The position numbers and the translations under genes are program-made. Of a stretch of DNA of 64,000 nt, positions 8,404 through 17,690 are shown piece after piece. Numbering within the stretch: the first letter of the stretch is position 1; each line of letters opens with the position of its first letter. The stretch is from Lachancea mirantina (lineage: Eukaryota; Ascomycota; Saccharomycetes; Saccharomycetales; Saccharomycetaceae): the NCBI GenBank assembly GCA_900074745.1, contig LT598465.1:1302001-1366000 (forward strand), given 5' to 3'. Under the pieces are notes generated by a model. The model did no database searches. It had not been told where the DNA came from and was given only the letters and a program-made list of their open reading frames with translations.

Positions 8404-11102
8404 CCCAGATACCGCTACTAGAAGAAGAAGAAAGGTCAGTTGAGCAGGACAATGACGTGAGATTTCTAGAATCGGATGGTGCATCAAGCTCAGAGGAAGA
8501 TGAAGTCAGCGAGGGTGAGATAGAGCCTACTCATGTTTTCGATGGGATGACGAGTGTGGCGTTTGAGGACGAATCAGACGATGCAGGATTTAGTCGAAAG
8601 GGTTCAATGGGCTCAATACCAAAAGCAGGTCAAGGGGAAAGCACGGAGGATGAAGATGATGCAAGAGGAGCGGTAGATACGGATCAAAATCGCTCCAGGA
8701 TTGCAGAACGACGGCACGATGTTTATCAAAAGCGAAGGGCCGAAGTAGATTCTGAAGGTGATGACAACGACATTGACCAAGAAGAATCTCCTCTTTTTGC
8801 GCAAGAAGATAGAAAAAGTAGAGGACAAAACGCAACACCAGCGTTTGCAGATGCCTATTCCAATATTCCCTTCGTGAAACAAGCAACACAAAGAAATTGG
8901 CGCAAGTCGAGCCACGGTTCACGTCTAGAAAAAGACAGTTTTCTATATCGGAAAAAATCCGTCTGGGATGAAGAAAATCAACGGACGGGACCTGCATTGC
9001 GTCCTCCTCGATTTCTACACAACATCACAGCCGTAAGCAAAACTCCTGCTGCGAGAGTAAATACCTTAAGTCCTCGTGAGAAGGCTCTGTGGAAATGGGC
9101 CAATGTCGAAAACCTGGATATTTTTCTACAGGAGGTATACGCTTATTACCTTGGCAACGGATTTTATTGCATTTGCATTTCGAAGATTTTAAACCTTGCG
9201 ACGCTGGTTTTCGTCACTTTTATTTCCACTTACTTGGGTAGCTGTGTCGACTACTCTAAACTGCCTAGCAGTCATAAATTCTCACAAATACGCATAGATC
9301 AGTGCTATTCCACTCAAATCACTGGATTCACGAAATTTTGCCTGTGGATGTTCAATAGCTTTATTATTTTGAAATTCGTCCAGCTTTATTACGACATTCG
9401 AGCCCTTCAAGATATTCACAACTTTTATGCCTACCTTCTGAACATATCCGACAAAGATCTCCAGACAGTGCCATGGCAAAGTGTAGTGGAGCAGATCGTC
9501 CTACTCAAGGACCAAAATGCGATGACTGCGAATGTCGTCGAGGTCAAAGCTAAAAGTCGCATAAATGCACACGACGTGGCAAATAGAATAATGAGGAAAG
9601 ACAACTACCTCATTGCTCTTTTCAACTCAGACATTTTGAATCTGTCCCTCCCAATTCCGTTGTACCACACGAGCACGCTGACAAAAACATTAGAATGGAA
9701 CTTAAACCTCTGTGTCATGGGGTTTGCTTTCAATGAGCAAGGCTATTTGAAGCACAATTTTTTGAAGCACTCTCAAAGGGATTACTTGAAAAACGAGTTG
9801 GCAAAAAGATTCATGATTGCTGGATTTCTGAACATAATTCTCTCACCATTCCTCGTGGCTTATTTTGTTCTTCTCTACTTTTTCCGCTATTTTAACGAAT
9901 TTAAAACAACGCCCGGCGCCCTCAGCTCACGGCAGTACACTCCTATAGCAGAATGGAAATTTAGAGAATACAACGAGCTGTATCACTTGTTTCAAAGAAG
10001 GATGGGGTTAAGCGTTGAGATAGCAAATCGCTACATCGATCAATTTCCAAAGGAAAAAACAAATTTAATCTTGAAATTCGCGGCTTTCATTTCGGGCTCT
10101 TTCGTCGCAATTCTAGCTCTGCTGACAATTCTTGATCCCGAAAACTTCTTAAATTTTGAGTTGACGCAAGATAGGTCTGTGCTGTTCTATATCAGTATAT
10201 TCGGCACTATTTGGGCCGCATGTCGAAGTTCGCTTTCGGATCAATACAAAGCATTCGATCCGGAGCAGACCCTCAAGGAACTTATTGACTGTATACATTA
10301 CGAGCCTAAAGAATGGCGTGGCAGGTACCACTCCGAACAGGTCAAGCTGGAATTTTGCAAGCTTTACAACTTGAAAGTTATTCTTCTGTTAAGGGAGCTT
10401 GCGAGCTTGGTGCTGAGTCCTTTCATTCTCTGGTTTGCTTTGCCAAGCTCGTCGGGCAAAATCATCGATTTTATCAGGGAAGTCTCGGTTTATGTTGATG
10501 GTCTCGGTTATGTTTGCAAATATGCCACATTCAAAGTAAAGACAAGAGATCATGGAAATGCTGCACATGCCGGGTCAAGTTCTCGAGTAGGACGAAGGAA
10601 CTCACAGGAGAGTGACAGCGGAAGCTTATCTAGCTCTTCAAGTGCTTCCAGCGACAAAGGTGTCGACAAAATGATGCAGTCTTACATGTATTTCATTGAC
10701 GACTATCAAAATAAAGATAACGCTGTCGGAAAATATCAGCTTCCAAGAAATAGGTCCAACAACTTGAAGGAATTCAATGATCATTGGCCGCATACGAACT
10801 ACTCATGGAAAACTCAATTTGAATTGGGCGGCCGCAGTACCAAGAGCACTGAAAACTCTTCTAAGTCAAGGCATGCAGACCCATCGGGATCCCAGAAGCG
10901 ACATGCAAGTACCACCAAAACGAGACGTAATCTACGTTCATCTTCGCCCCTGAATGGAGATAATGGCCTCGGCGAGTCATTTATTAATTCTATACCTCTT
11001 CAAGATTATGGCCATAAGACTAAGACTGAGGAGTTACGTCGCGGAAATGGAGTGTTAGGTCTGATCAACCAGTACTACAAAAAATCAGATGTAGGTCGCT
11101 GA
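8295..11102 (+). CDS. ATG9: Autophagy lipid scramblase Atg9
   Basis: A 935-residue multi-spanning membrane protein of Golgi-derived vesicles that seed the phagophore. It acts as a phospholipid scramblase working with Atg2. The N-terminal 250 residues are acidic and disordered but begin with the conserved NTFLSR motif at residues 14-19. The Atg9 core starts near residue 255 (NTLSPREKALWKWANVENL). It contains the invariant stretches NGFYCICISKILN, VDYSKLPSSHK, DQNAMTANVVEVKAK, SLPIPLY, ARQYTPIAEWKFREYNEL-like sequence, FPKEKTN and DGLGYVCKYA. The last residues (GLINQYYKKSDVGR) match the characteristic Atg9 C-terminus. Its 3' end faces NOP14 across 69 bases. The start gives a length near S. cerevisiae Atg9. 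Confidence 0.96.
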   Translation: MDSSGPLGNGHERNTFLSRVFGANSADNGSMGYTEMTQIPLLEEEERSVEQDNDVRFLESDGASSSEEDEVSEGEIEPTHVFDGMTSVAFEDESDDAGFSRKGSMGSIPKAGQGESTEDEDDARGAVDTDQNRSRIAERRHDVYQKRRAEVDSEGDDNDIDQEESPLFAQEDRKSRGQNATPAFADAYSNIPFVKQATQRNWRKSSHGSRLEKDSFLYRKKSVWDEENQRTGPALRPPRFLHNITAVSKTPAARVNTLSPREKALWKWANVENLDIFLQEVYAYYLGNGFYCICISKILNLATLVFVTFISTYLGSCVDYSKLPSSHKFSQIRIDQCYSTQITGFTKFCLWMFNSFIILKFVQLYYDIRALQDIHNFYAYLLNISDKDLQTVPWQSVVEQIVLLKDQNAMTANVVEVKAKSRINAHDVANRIMRKDNYLIALFNSDILNLSLPIPLYHTSTLTKTLEWNLNLCVMGFAFNEQGYLKHNFLKHSQRDYLKNELAKRFMIAGFLNIILSPFLVAYFVLLYFFRYFNEFKTTPGALSSRQYTPIAEWKFREYNELYHLFQRRMGLSVEIANRYIDQFPKEKTNLILKFAAFISGSFVAILALLTILDPENFLNFELTQDRSVLFYISIFGTIWAACRSSLSDQYKAFDPEQTLKELIDCIHYEPKEWRGRYHSEQVKLEFCKLYNLKVILLLRELASLVLSPFILWFALPSSSGKIIDFIREVSVYVDGLGYVCKYATFKVKTRDHGNAAHAGSSSRVGRRNSQESDSGSLSSSSSASSDKGVDKMMQSYMYFIDDYQNKDNAVGKYQLPRNRSNNLKEFNDHWPHTNYSWKTQFELGGRSTKSTENSSKSRHADPSGSQKRHASTTKTRRNLRSSSPLNGDNGLGESFINSIPLQDYGHKTKTEELRRGNGVLGLINQYYKKSDVGR

Positions 11103-11171
11103 TATACAATGCATGCATCAAGTATTTTAACCCTTGCAAAATCTATAAATGTTAATTCAAAAGTGTTCTGC

Positions 11172-13643
11172 TCACTTTTTGGCGTTACGAAGCTTCTTTT
11201 CTCTTTCGTACTTGCTCTTCTCAGCGCCTTCCTCAGTGCTGATCGTGTTGATAATACGTGCCATTTTAGCATGATATTCAGCACTTTCTCTCTTCTTCGT
11301 ATCAATCTGTTGTCTAGCCTCAAATTTGGTATCTTTCCGAATTTCTTTCATCGTAAACTTACGTTCTTTCCTCAATTGTGCCTTCATCTTGTTCATTTCG
11401 TTCCTTGCGCTATCAACGTCATACGATCTCTTCTCGGGATTGAAGTTCTCCTCGAATTTAGGGGTATGTGAAGGAATTCCAACTGGCCTGTGGTTTTGCA
11501 AAGCTAGAGGGATATGCTCTCGATTCTTCTTGAGTTTGTCAATCTTTTGAAGAATTTGACTTGGGCTATTAAAATGCTCATAGCTATCTCTGAAAGTGGC
11601 CAAGTGACCTTCAAAGCGACTAATTATTTCGGGAAACGCAGATAATTCTTTCCAAACCAGACTAATAGTCTCATCAACTAGGTTTATTACTGCAGATAAA
11701 GCGCTTTTCTTCAAGTCGTCTGTGATATCTCTATTGCAAATGCTGAGTGTGTTTAGGCTGATAGGGTGCGACTTTGCGGAGGCGAAAGAAGCAGGATCGA
11801 GCACAGGAAGGACCCCCACTTCAAGTGCGCTCTTTGAGGAAGCATAAGTGTCTGTTCCCTGGGATGAAGGTAATAAGCTCATAATAGCTCTCTCCAAGAA
11901 AAATACCAACTCAGGGGAAAATCGCTTCGATAATCGCTGATACTTCAAAAATATTTTGCAAAGGATGATGCAGAATAGCAACTTTTGTAAAGTATCTGGT
12001 TTTGTCTGTTCTAAAATCTCACCAATGACAATATTGCATGGTGTTATCACCAGGTGATAGTGATCAGACGCCGAAAAAATGGTTCCCACCGTTGCGAAAA
12101 AAATCAAATCTCCTCTTGACAGGCCGTTGAGTTGCTGCGTCTTAAATCTTAAGTGAATGTCCTGTATGATGTCCCTACATGAGAGAGATAAAGGCTCATT
12201 ATATTTCTGCGCCAAATTTCTTAGGATACTGACGAGAGAATTTATGCTCTCACCCACCCCTCCAGCTTCGTTTCCCCCATAGTTGGAAGCCAGGAACATG
12301 ATATGATACAAGAGCACTCCCGTGAACTTGCCTAAACGTTGTTTGTTTCCCTCTGCAAGTCTGGGTTGGCAGGCTTTTATAATATCCTTCACAATCTTGG
12401 AGTGATCCCCAACTTTATAGCCATTAACAACAGCCAAAAGCTCTTCATGAGTTGATGGACATGTCCTAAATTGCGCCGCAGCCTTGTTCTTGCAGGAACG
12501 CGATTCGCGTTCATCATCCGACACCGACACGGAGACATCATCATCAGAGTCGGCGATTCCCTCATCGTCAACACCCATACCATCGTGCTCAGAATCACTG
12601 CCCCTCCAAAACTCGTCGCCCAGGTCCTCAACTCCGCGATCTTCCTCGAGCATTCCTGCCATTCTATTTAGCCTGTCCTGTTCTAGCGCCAACCTTTTTT
12701 GCTCTTGTTCGGATTTGATCTCTTCCTCAGTTTTGGTCCTATCAGCCGGAGCTGCACGTCTTTCCAGTATCAACTCTTTCACCTTCATATCGTATTCCTT
12801 GTCAGCGTCGTGATTTTTGTCAAAGACAGCTGAACGAGCAGGTTCCGGCACACTATGCAACTGAGAAAGAATGTCATCAAAATCATTGTCCAGATTGTCA
12901 ATTTGATCTTCTAATTGTTCTTGCGCCTTTTGCCTTTCTTGCTTGTAAAATTTGGATTTGGCAATAACTTCCTTCATGACTTCAGCTTTGGTTTTCTTTC
13001 TCTCTGGTTGCGGCTCTTCATCCCCAAGTAGCTCTTCATCCATTAGACGTTTCGAAGTCCTTTGTGCCCGTTTTTCAAGCATTGCAGCGTCATCCTCGTC
13101 ATGCAAACCCAAATCTCCCCGGTCGAAATCGTCTTCCAGGGCCAACGACTTGCCGAAATGTGTTAATTTTTCTCCATACATGTCACCGTCATCATCGCCG
13201 TCTTCTAAATTGAAGATAGAACGACCAGCACCTGAGTGATTTTGACGTTCTCTTGTAAAACGCTCCAGCATTTTCTCTTCGGCCGTCATAGTCTTATCCT
13301 TCTCACCAAAACGCCTATCAAACACCCCACCAAGCTTGTTTTTCCCGCCCTTTCTCAATTCATGTGCCTTTTGCCGCTGCTCTTCACCAATCTGTTTCGA
13401 AATACCAGGTTTACCCACTGGCCTCTGTTCACCTCCGTTGTGCGTGCTTCGTTTGTCTCGGTTGACCTTCACATCGAATGGATTAAATTGTTCTCGAATT
13501 CTTGCCACCGTCTTAGCCCGTTCCTCGCGGTCATATTCTCTGGACTGCTTCTTTGATTTTTTGGACCCTTTCACATTAGATTGACCGGTAAGACCATTAT
13601 CTTTCAGCGCTTTTCGAAGGTTTTTCAGCTGCGAACCCGCCAT
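11172..13643 (-). CDS. NOP14: Nop14, small-subunit processome protein
   Basis: An 823-residue nucleolar protein needed for 40S assembly and 18S rRNA maturation; it binds Emg1 and Noc4. The family start MAGSQLKNLRKALKDNGLTGQ is visible. It is followed by FDRRFGEKDKTMTAEEKMLERF, the signature of the Nop14 N-terminal region. A long acidic and coiled-coil middle follows, then an alpha-helical C-terminal half, and a basic coiled-coil tail ending ERKFTMKEIRKDTKFEARQQ and KYEREKKLRNAKK. S. cerevisiae Nop14 is about 810 residues. It is divergent from RPN5, and its promoter side carries PAC and RRPE. Confidence 0.95.
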   Translation of the reverse strand: MAGSQLKNLRKALKDNGLTGQSNVKGSKKSKKQSREYDREERAKTVARIREQFNPFDVKVNRDKRSTHNGGEQRPVGKPGISKQIGEEQRQKAHELRKGGKNKLGGVFDRRFGEKDKTMTAEEKMLERFTRERQNHSGAGRSIFNLEDGDDDGDMYGEKLTHFGKSLALEDDFDRGDLGLHDEDDAAMLEKRAQRTSKRLMDEELLGDEEPQPERKKTKAEVMKEVIAKSKFYKQERQKAQEQLEDQIDNLDNDFDDILSQLHSVPEPARSAVFDKNHDADKEYDMKVKELILERRAAPADRTKTEEEIKSEQEQKRLALEQDRLNRMAGMLEEDRGVEDLGDEFWRGSDSEHDGMGVDDEGIADSDDDVSVSVSDDERESRSCKNKAAAQFRTCPSTHEELLAVVNGYKVGDHSKIVKDIIKACQPRLAEGNKQRLGKFTGVLLYHIMFLASNYGGNEAGGVGESINSLVSILRNLAQKYNEPLSLSCRDIIQDIHLRFKTQQLNGLSRGDLIFFATVGTIFSASDHYHLVITPCNIVIGEILEQTKPDTLQKLLFCIILCKIFLKYQRLSKRFSPELVFFLERAIMSLLPSSQGTDTYASSKSALEVGVLPVLDPASFASAKSHPISLNTLSICNRDITDDLKKSALSAVINLVDETISLVWKELSAFPEIISRFEGHLATFRDSYEHFNSPSQILQKIDKLKKNREHIPLALQNHRPVGIPSHTPKFEENFNPEKRSYDVDSARNEMNKMKAQLRKERKFTMKEIRKDTKFEARQQIDTKKRESAEYHAKMARIINTISTEEGAEKSKYEREKKLRNAKK

Positions 13644-13815
13644 CTCTTGGAATAGATAGAAAAGTAGGGGTAAATAGGCAAAATTTGACCAAAAAATAAC
13701 CGAGAAACAACGTAAAGCTCCCCAACTCTTGATTCAGATTCTCGGACAACAAACGATTCAATCGAATAGTAGTTTAAGGATCTTGTTTAGCGCTTCTTTT
13801 TTGATTCCGAGCGAT

Positions 13816-13838
13816 GCGATGAGCTGCCTGAAAAATTT
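13816..13838. promoter_or_regulatory. PAC (GCGATGAGC) and RRPE (TGAAAAATTT), NOP14 side
   Basis: GCGATGAGC at 13816-13824 is followed five bases later by TGAAAAATTT at 13829-13838. This is the same order and close spacing as in the SAS10/RPC53 promoter. It lies about 175 bases upstream of the NOP14 ATG. Confidence 0.8.
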
Positions 13839-13905
13839 GCCCATCAATATCTCACCCATCGATTAGTGATTTTCGTACAAGAGTATATAGGAATAAGCCA
13901 AAAGC

Positions 13906-13914
13906 GGTGGCAAA
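13906..13914 (+). promoter_or_regulatory. PACE (Rpn4 site) GGTGGCAAA for RPN5
   Basis: A perfect GGTGGCAAA, the proteasome-associated control element bound by Rpn4, lies 82 bases before the RPN5 ATG on the coding strand. It is the expected regulator site for a proteasome subunit gene. Confidence 0.85.
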
Positions 13915-13995
13915 CCTGAACCATATCAAGGTATTCTTATACTCGCACACTCAAGAGGTAACGATCATAAGAGATTCCTCCATTAGGTTACCAAG

Positions 13996-15321
13996 ATGTC
14001 CAGGGACGCTCCAATCAAGGCTGATAAAGACTTTAGTGAAACTCTGCATGATGAGTTTCCCAAGATCGAGATTTTGGCTCAGAAAGACGTAACAGGAGCA
14101 GTTGAAAAACTGCTGGTTTTGGAAAAGCAGACGAGACAAGCGTCGGATTTAGAATCTTCGAAAAAGGTTCTGGTCCGGATTGTAGATCTGCTGGTGGACA
14201 ATAACAGATGGGATGAATTGGACGATCAATTGATGCTGCTGTCGAAAAAACACGGGCAGCTCAAAATGTCGGTTCAAACCATGATACAGCAGATAATGGA
14301 GAGACTCAGGGATGTGAAAGATCTCAAAACTAAAATAAAGGCCATTGAGACGATAAGAACGGTGACCGAAAACAAGATCTTTGTTGAAGTCGAAAGAGCC
14401 CGCGTTACCAGAGAGCTAACGCATATCAGACGAGAACAAGGTAAAATCGACGAAGCTGCCGAGCTTTTATGTGCTTTACAGGTAGAGACGTTTGGATCGA
14501 TGGAAATGTACGAAAAAATTCAATTTATTATGGAACAAATGGAATTGAGTATCTTGAAGGGAGATTTCTCGCAGGCCGCAGTATTGTCACGCAAAATATT
14601 GAAGAAGACTATAAAGAATGATAAGTACGCTGCGCTGAAGCTCGAATATTATAATTTACTTATTAAAATCGGACTTCACAATGCGGATTACTTGCAAGTA
14701 GCCCAGTACTATCAGGAAATTTACAACACCAACTCGGTGAGACAAGATGAAGCTCTATGGAAAGATGCGCTTTCACACGTGGTTTCGTTCCTGGTTTTGG
14801 CCCCTTACGACAATTTGCAAAATGATCTCATTCACAAGATACAGCTTGACAATAATCTGAAAAAACTAGAGGACCAGGAGTCCCTTGTCAAGCTTTTCAC
14901 AACTACGGAGTTGATGAGGTGGCCTATTGTGCAGCAGAAATACGAACCCATTTTGAAAAGCGACAGGGTAGCGTTTGGGTCCAACTCGGCTCATTGGAGC
15001 GATTTGCATAAGCGTGTAATTGAACACAACTTGCGAGTCATTTCCAAATACTACACCAGGATTAACCTTTCGAGAGTAAATGAACTCCTGGATTTGAGCG
15101 AAGCCGAGACAGAGCAATTCATCAGCACGTTGGTAAACCAGGGCATCATATATGCCAAAATTAACAGACCTGCAAAAATTGTGACATTTGGCAGACCCAA
15201 AAATTCGAGTCTTCTTCTGAACGAATGGTCTCAGAACGTTGACAACTTACTAGAACAAATCGAGACCATTGGTCATCTGATCACCAAAGAAGAGATTTTG
15301 CATGATCTAAAGAGTAAATAG
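13996..15321 (+). CDS. RPN5: 26S proteasome lid subunit Rpn5
   Basis: A 441-residue lid subunit of the 19S regulatory particle; in yeast it also serves as a COP9-signalosome component. The N-terminal two thirds are helical solenoid repeats (MSRDAPIKADKDFSE..., LLVLEKQTRQASDLESSKKVL). The C-terminal PCI domain spans about 300-420 and includes VIEHNLRVISKYYTRINLSRV and the winged-helix segment TLVNQGIIYAKINRPAKIV. The length matches S. cerevisiae Rpn5 (about 445). A PACE element precedes it. The stop is 50 bases from the convergent ATG38 stop. Confidence 0.96.
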   Translation: MSRDAPIKADKDFSETLHDEFPKIEILAQKDVTGAVEKLLVLEKQTRQASDLESSKKVLVRIVDLLVDNNRWDELDDQLMLLSKKHGQLKMSVQTMIQQIMERLRDVKDLKTKIKAIETIRTVTENKIFVEVERARVTRELTHIRREQGKIDEAAELLCALQVETFGSMEMYEKIQFIMEQMELSILKGDFSQAAVLSRKILKKTIKNDKYAALKLEYYNLLIKIGLHNADYLQVAQYYQEIYNTNSVRQDEALWKDALSHVVSFLVLAPYDNLQNDLIHKIQLDNNLKKLEDQESLVKLFTTTELMRWPIVQQKYEPILKSDRVAFGSNSAHWSDLHKRVIEHNLRVISKYYTRINLSRVNELLDLSEAETEQFISTLVNQGIIYAKINRPAKIVTFGRPKNSSLLLNEWSQNVDNLLEQIETIGHLITKEEILHDLKSK

Positions 15322-15371
15322 TTGTTCAGCAGCCAGCACGGAATATCGTGACGAGATATGCGCATGTAAAA

Positions 15372-16046
15372 TCATGTTTTTTCTTGTTTTCTTTTCTGAC
15401 GAGCGCTCTCAACGAGACTCCCCCAACGTTCTTTCAGCTTAACGATTTGATTAGACATTTTCTTGTTTTCCCGAGCAAGATGCTCCACTTTTGCCTCATA
15501 TTGTGCGACTCTACGTTGTTCTAACATGCCCATATCGCTTAACAACGAAATGACGTTTTGGTTCACTATATCTTCCAACGTCGAAAACCGGGAATCTGTC
15601 TCCAGTTGAACTTTCAGTAAATTCAGTAAACTCGTTCGATAAGTTTCAATTACGGTTGCAAAATTACTATCTGTCCAGGACTTCTCCCTTAATGCCGTCA
15701 TAGCGGTGATTTCCGAACGATCGCTTTGATTTTGACTGTCTTGAGCTACTTCTTGCGCTGCCTGTTCCAACAGTTTCAGCTCTTTGACCCTATTTTGAAT
15801 ATCATCTCCTACAAGACTCAATGCCTGCCGTACATGCTCGCTATCTTGCTCTTTTTCACTGATTTCTTGCAAAGTTTGAGTCGATTTCAACGCCCGTTCG
15901 TACATGATCGTTGCCTTATCATATCTCCTGTCTCGAAGTAACAATTGAGCTGCTTCCAACTGGTCAAAAATCTTCTAAGCCGTTAGTCTCATTGATAATC
16001 TCAACAAAACCATCTGAACAAATCTTACCTCTGTTAATGTGGCCAT
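15372..16046 (-). CDS. ATG38: Atg38, PI3-kinase complex I subunit (two exons)
   Basis: Exon 1 is 16029-16046 (MATLTE) and exon 2 is 15372-15974; the spliced protein has 206 residues. The frame of exon 2 has no ATG at its head and is blocked by a TAG just upstream, so an unspliced reading would need a TTG start. S. cerevisiae Atg38 also begins with a six-codon exon (MSTLAE, recalled) before an intron, which supports this model. Atg38 bridges Atg14-Vps34 and Vps15-Vps30 in autophagy. The N-terminal part (FDQLEAAQLLLRDRRYDKA) is an MIT-like helical region. The C-terminal 70 residues are a coiled coil (KVEHLARENKKMSNQIVKL) for dimerisation. It neighbours TUB4 and LDB17, as expected. Confidence 0.85.
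15975..16028 (-). other. Intron of ATG38 (54 bases)
   Basis: 5' site GTAAGA, branch point GACTAAC and 3' site TTAG. Only seven bases separate the branch-point heptamer from the end of the intron. Splicing joins an 18-base exon to a frame that otherwise lacks an ATG. Confidence 0.8.
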
Positions 16047-16183
16047 TTTCCAGTTTTTGGGATGTGAGGATAGTGAAGAAAGGCGGGCTTTTTTTCTAAA
16101 CATTAACCCTGCAATTCACTCTCATAGTAGAGATAAACATACATATACAGATTTAAAGGCATTTTGATCGTCTTTCTTGGTCA

Positions 16184-17599
16184 ATGCCATCAGTGATTTC
16201 CGCGGGCGGAGAACATAATAGCACTGATGATGAAAGAGCGAAATTTTGGGATGATATGGAACAAGTATTGAGTTGTAATGATCGGAATGATAGTACACAA
16301 GTGAATTCGTGCTTGGTGTCGTACGTTGCTAAATGTGCGGAGTCTTACAACAATAGGATAGATTCGGAACAGGATATTTACAGATTGGCGTTAATTTTGA
16401 CGCATTCGAAGCTCTTTGAGGAAAATCGGGAATTTTGTGTGAGTAAATTATTGTCGCTTTTGAGTGTAGATCTTTTGGAATCGACTTTGAAATTTATCAT
16501 TAGCTACATTATGTTGTGTGCTGTTAAGATAGATTCGAGTCTGTTGGAACTGCTACTGAATTTCCAAGGCTTTACGGTGGTTTACAATAATCTATACAAT
16601 CAATTTGCGTACTTAAGCCGATACGGTGACGACGCTTTGGAAGATCAACAAAAATCTGAAATTGACGTGGAAATTATCGAGGGGATGAAGAAAACCGCGA
16701 CTATCTTGATCGATATATTATTTCAGGAACTCAAGTTCTCCAAGTGCGAAATATCGAACATACAAATAGTGGACGATTTTTTCGTTTACTACTTGATGAG
16801 CACCTTACGGTCGGACACAACAACGGACATTTTCAATAATGCCAAATTTAAGCTATTGTTGGCACTCAGTGAGCAATACATGATATCGTCCTACAAGTAC
16901 GAGATCGAAAACAAGGTAGCCAAGTATTTGATGAACCACGCAGTTTCTCAAAATTTTATTGGGCTTCTCTTACTGAAATTCAATCGCATTACTGACCGAG
17001 CGCTCCAAATAATGATGTGCAAAGTCGTATACTTGATACTGACTAGCAAAGACGACTTGGCCAAAGATTTCTTTTACGTTAATGACCTCCATGTTTTCGT
17101 TGATGTCTTGATTAGAGAGCTGATGAACATTTCTGAGGACGAAGAACTGACAAGGAACACTTTTTTGCGAGTGTTACTACCTTTACTGAGAAATACGGTT
17201 TTGGCTACTACTCATTATAGGAAAGCCGATCTAGTTCAGACCTTGGAGTACCTGTCATTGCCCGACAATTTTTGCTCAAGTTCGGAAATAAAAAATGAAC
17301 ACAAGACAACGGCTCGCTTAGCAGCAAAATGTTTTGATTCTGTCAGCTGGCTCAATAATTCTGCCGAAGATTCAGCTGTTTACGAAGGGGATAATAGTCG
17401 AGATTCAAGTGTGAGTGAGGGATCATTCCTACAACAATCTTTAACTGAACGTAATGCTAACCGACTATACAAAAGTCAAAATAGTTCGCATTCAGCAGAA
17501 TCCATAAGTAAAAGATATCAGCCACCGCCGCTACCTCCCGCAAGAAAAGTCCCTTCAAGGCTTGGAAGCGGACAAAAGATAGCTCAATTCAGACCTTAA
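16184..17599 (+). CDS. LDB17: Ldb17, actin-patch / endocytosis regulator (SPIN90-like)
   Basis: A 471-residue protein resembling S. cerevisiae Ldb17 (about 490 residues), which acts with Sla1 at endocytic sites and controls actin assembly. Most of it is an alpha-helical repeat fold, about residues 10-380, of the SPIN90/Ldb17 family. The C-terminus is low-complexity Ser/Asn followed by a proline-rich SH3 ligand, QPPPLPPARKVPSR, near 448-461. Position helps: it lies where YDL146W lies relative to RPN5 and COP1. The divergent spacing from ATG38 is only 137 bases, so they share a compact promoter. Confidence 0.85.
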   Translation: MPSVISAGGEHNSTDDERAKFWDDMEQVLSCNDRNDSTQVNSCLVSYVAKCAESYNNRIDSEQDIYRLALILTHSKLFEENREFCVSKLLSLLSVDLLESTLKFIISYIMLCAVKIDSSLLELLLNFQGFTVVYNNLYNQFAYLSRYGDDALEDQQKSEIDVEIIEGMKKTATILIDILFQELKFSKCEISNIQIVDDFFVYYLMSTLRSDTTTDIFNNAKFKLLLALSEQYMISSYKYEIENKVAKYLMNHAVSQNFIGLLLLKFNRITDRALQIMMCKVVYLILTSKDDLAKDFFYVNDLHVFVDVLIRELMNISEDEELTRNTFLRVLLPLLRNTVLATTHYRKADLVQTLEYLSLPDNFCSSSEIKNEHKTTARLAAKCFDSVSWLNNSAEDSAVYEGDNSRDSSVSEGSFLQQSLTERNANRLYKSQNSSHSAESISKRYQPPPLPPARKVPSRLGSGQKIAQFRP

Positions 17600-17690
17600 A
17601 TTAATACGTCTATATAATACAAAAAATGCAAGCTAAACTAAACTTATCCTATCGGCTTTATCTAACAGGAACAAGAAAAAACAACCTATG

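Larger units (their letters stand above)
13644..13995. other. Divergent promoter region NOP14 / RPN5
   Basis: About 350 bases holding two kinds of control element described separately: PAC plus RRPE (for NOP14) and a PACE hexamer-type site (for RPN5). No additional gene is seen. Confidence 0.65.

Noticed and set aside
12952-13556. Serine-rich plus-strand frames opposite NOP14, and similar ones opposite SAS10, BUD14 and CDC7
   Set aside because: They are antisense images of Asp/Glu-rich and Lys-rich coding sequence.
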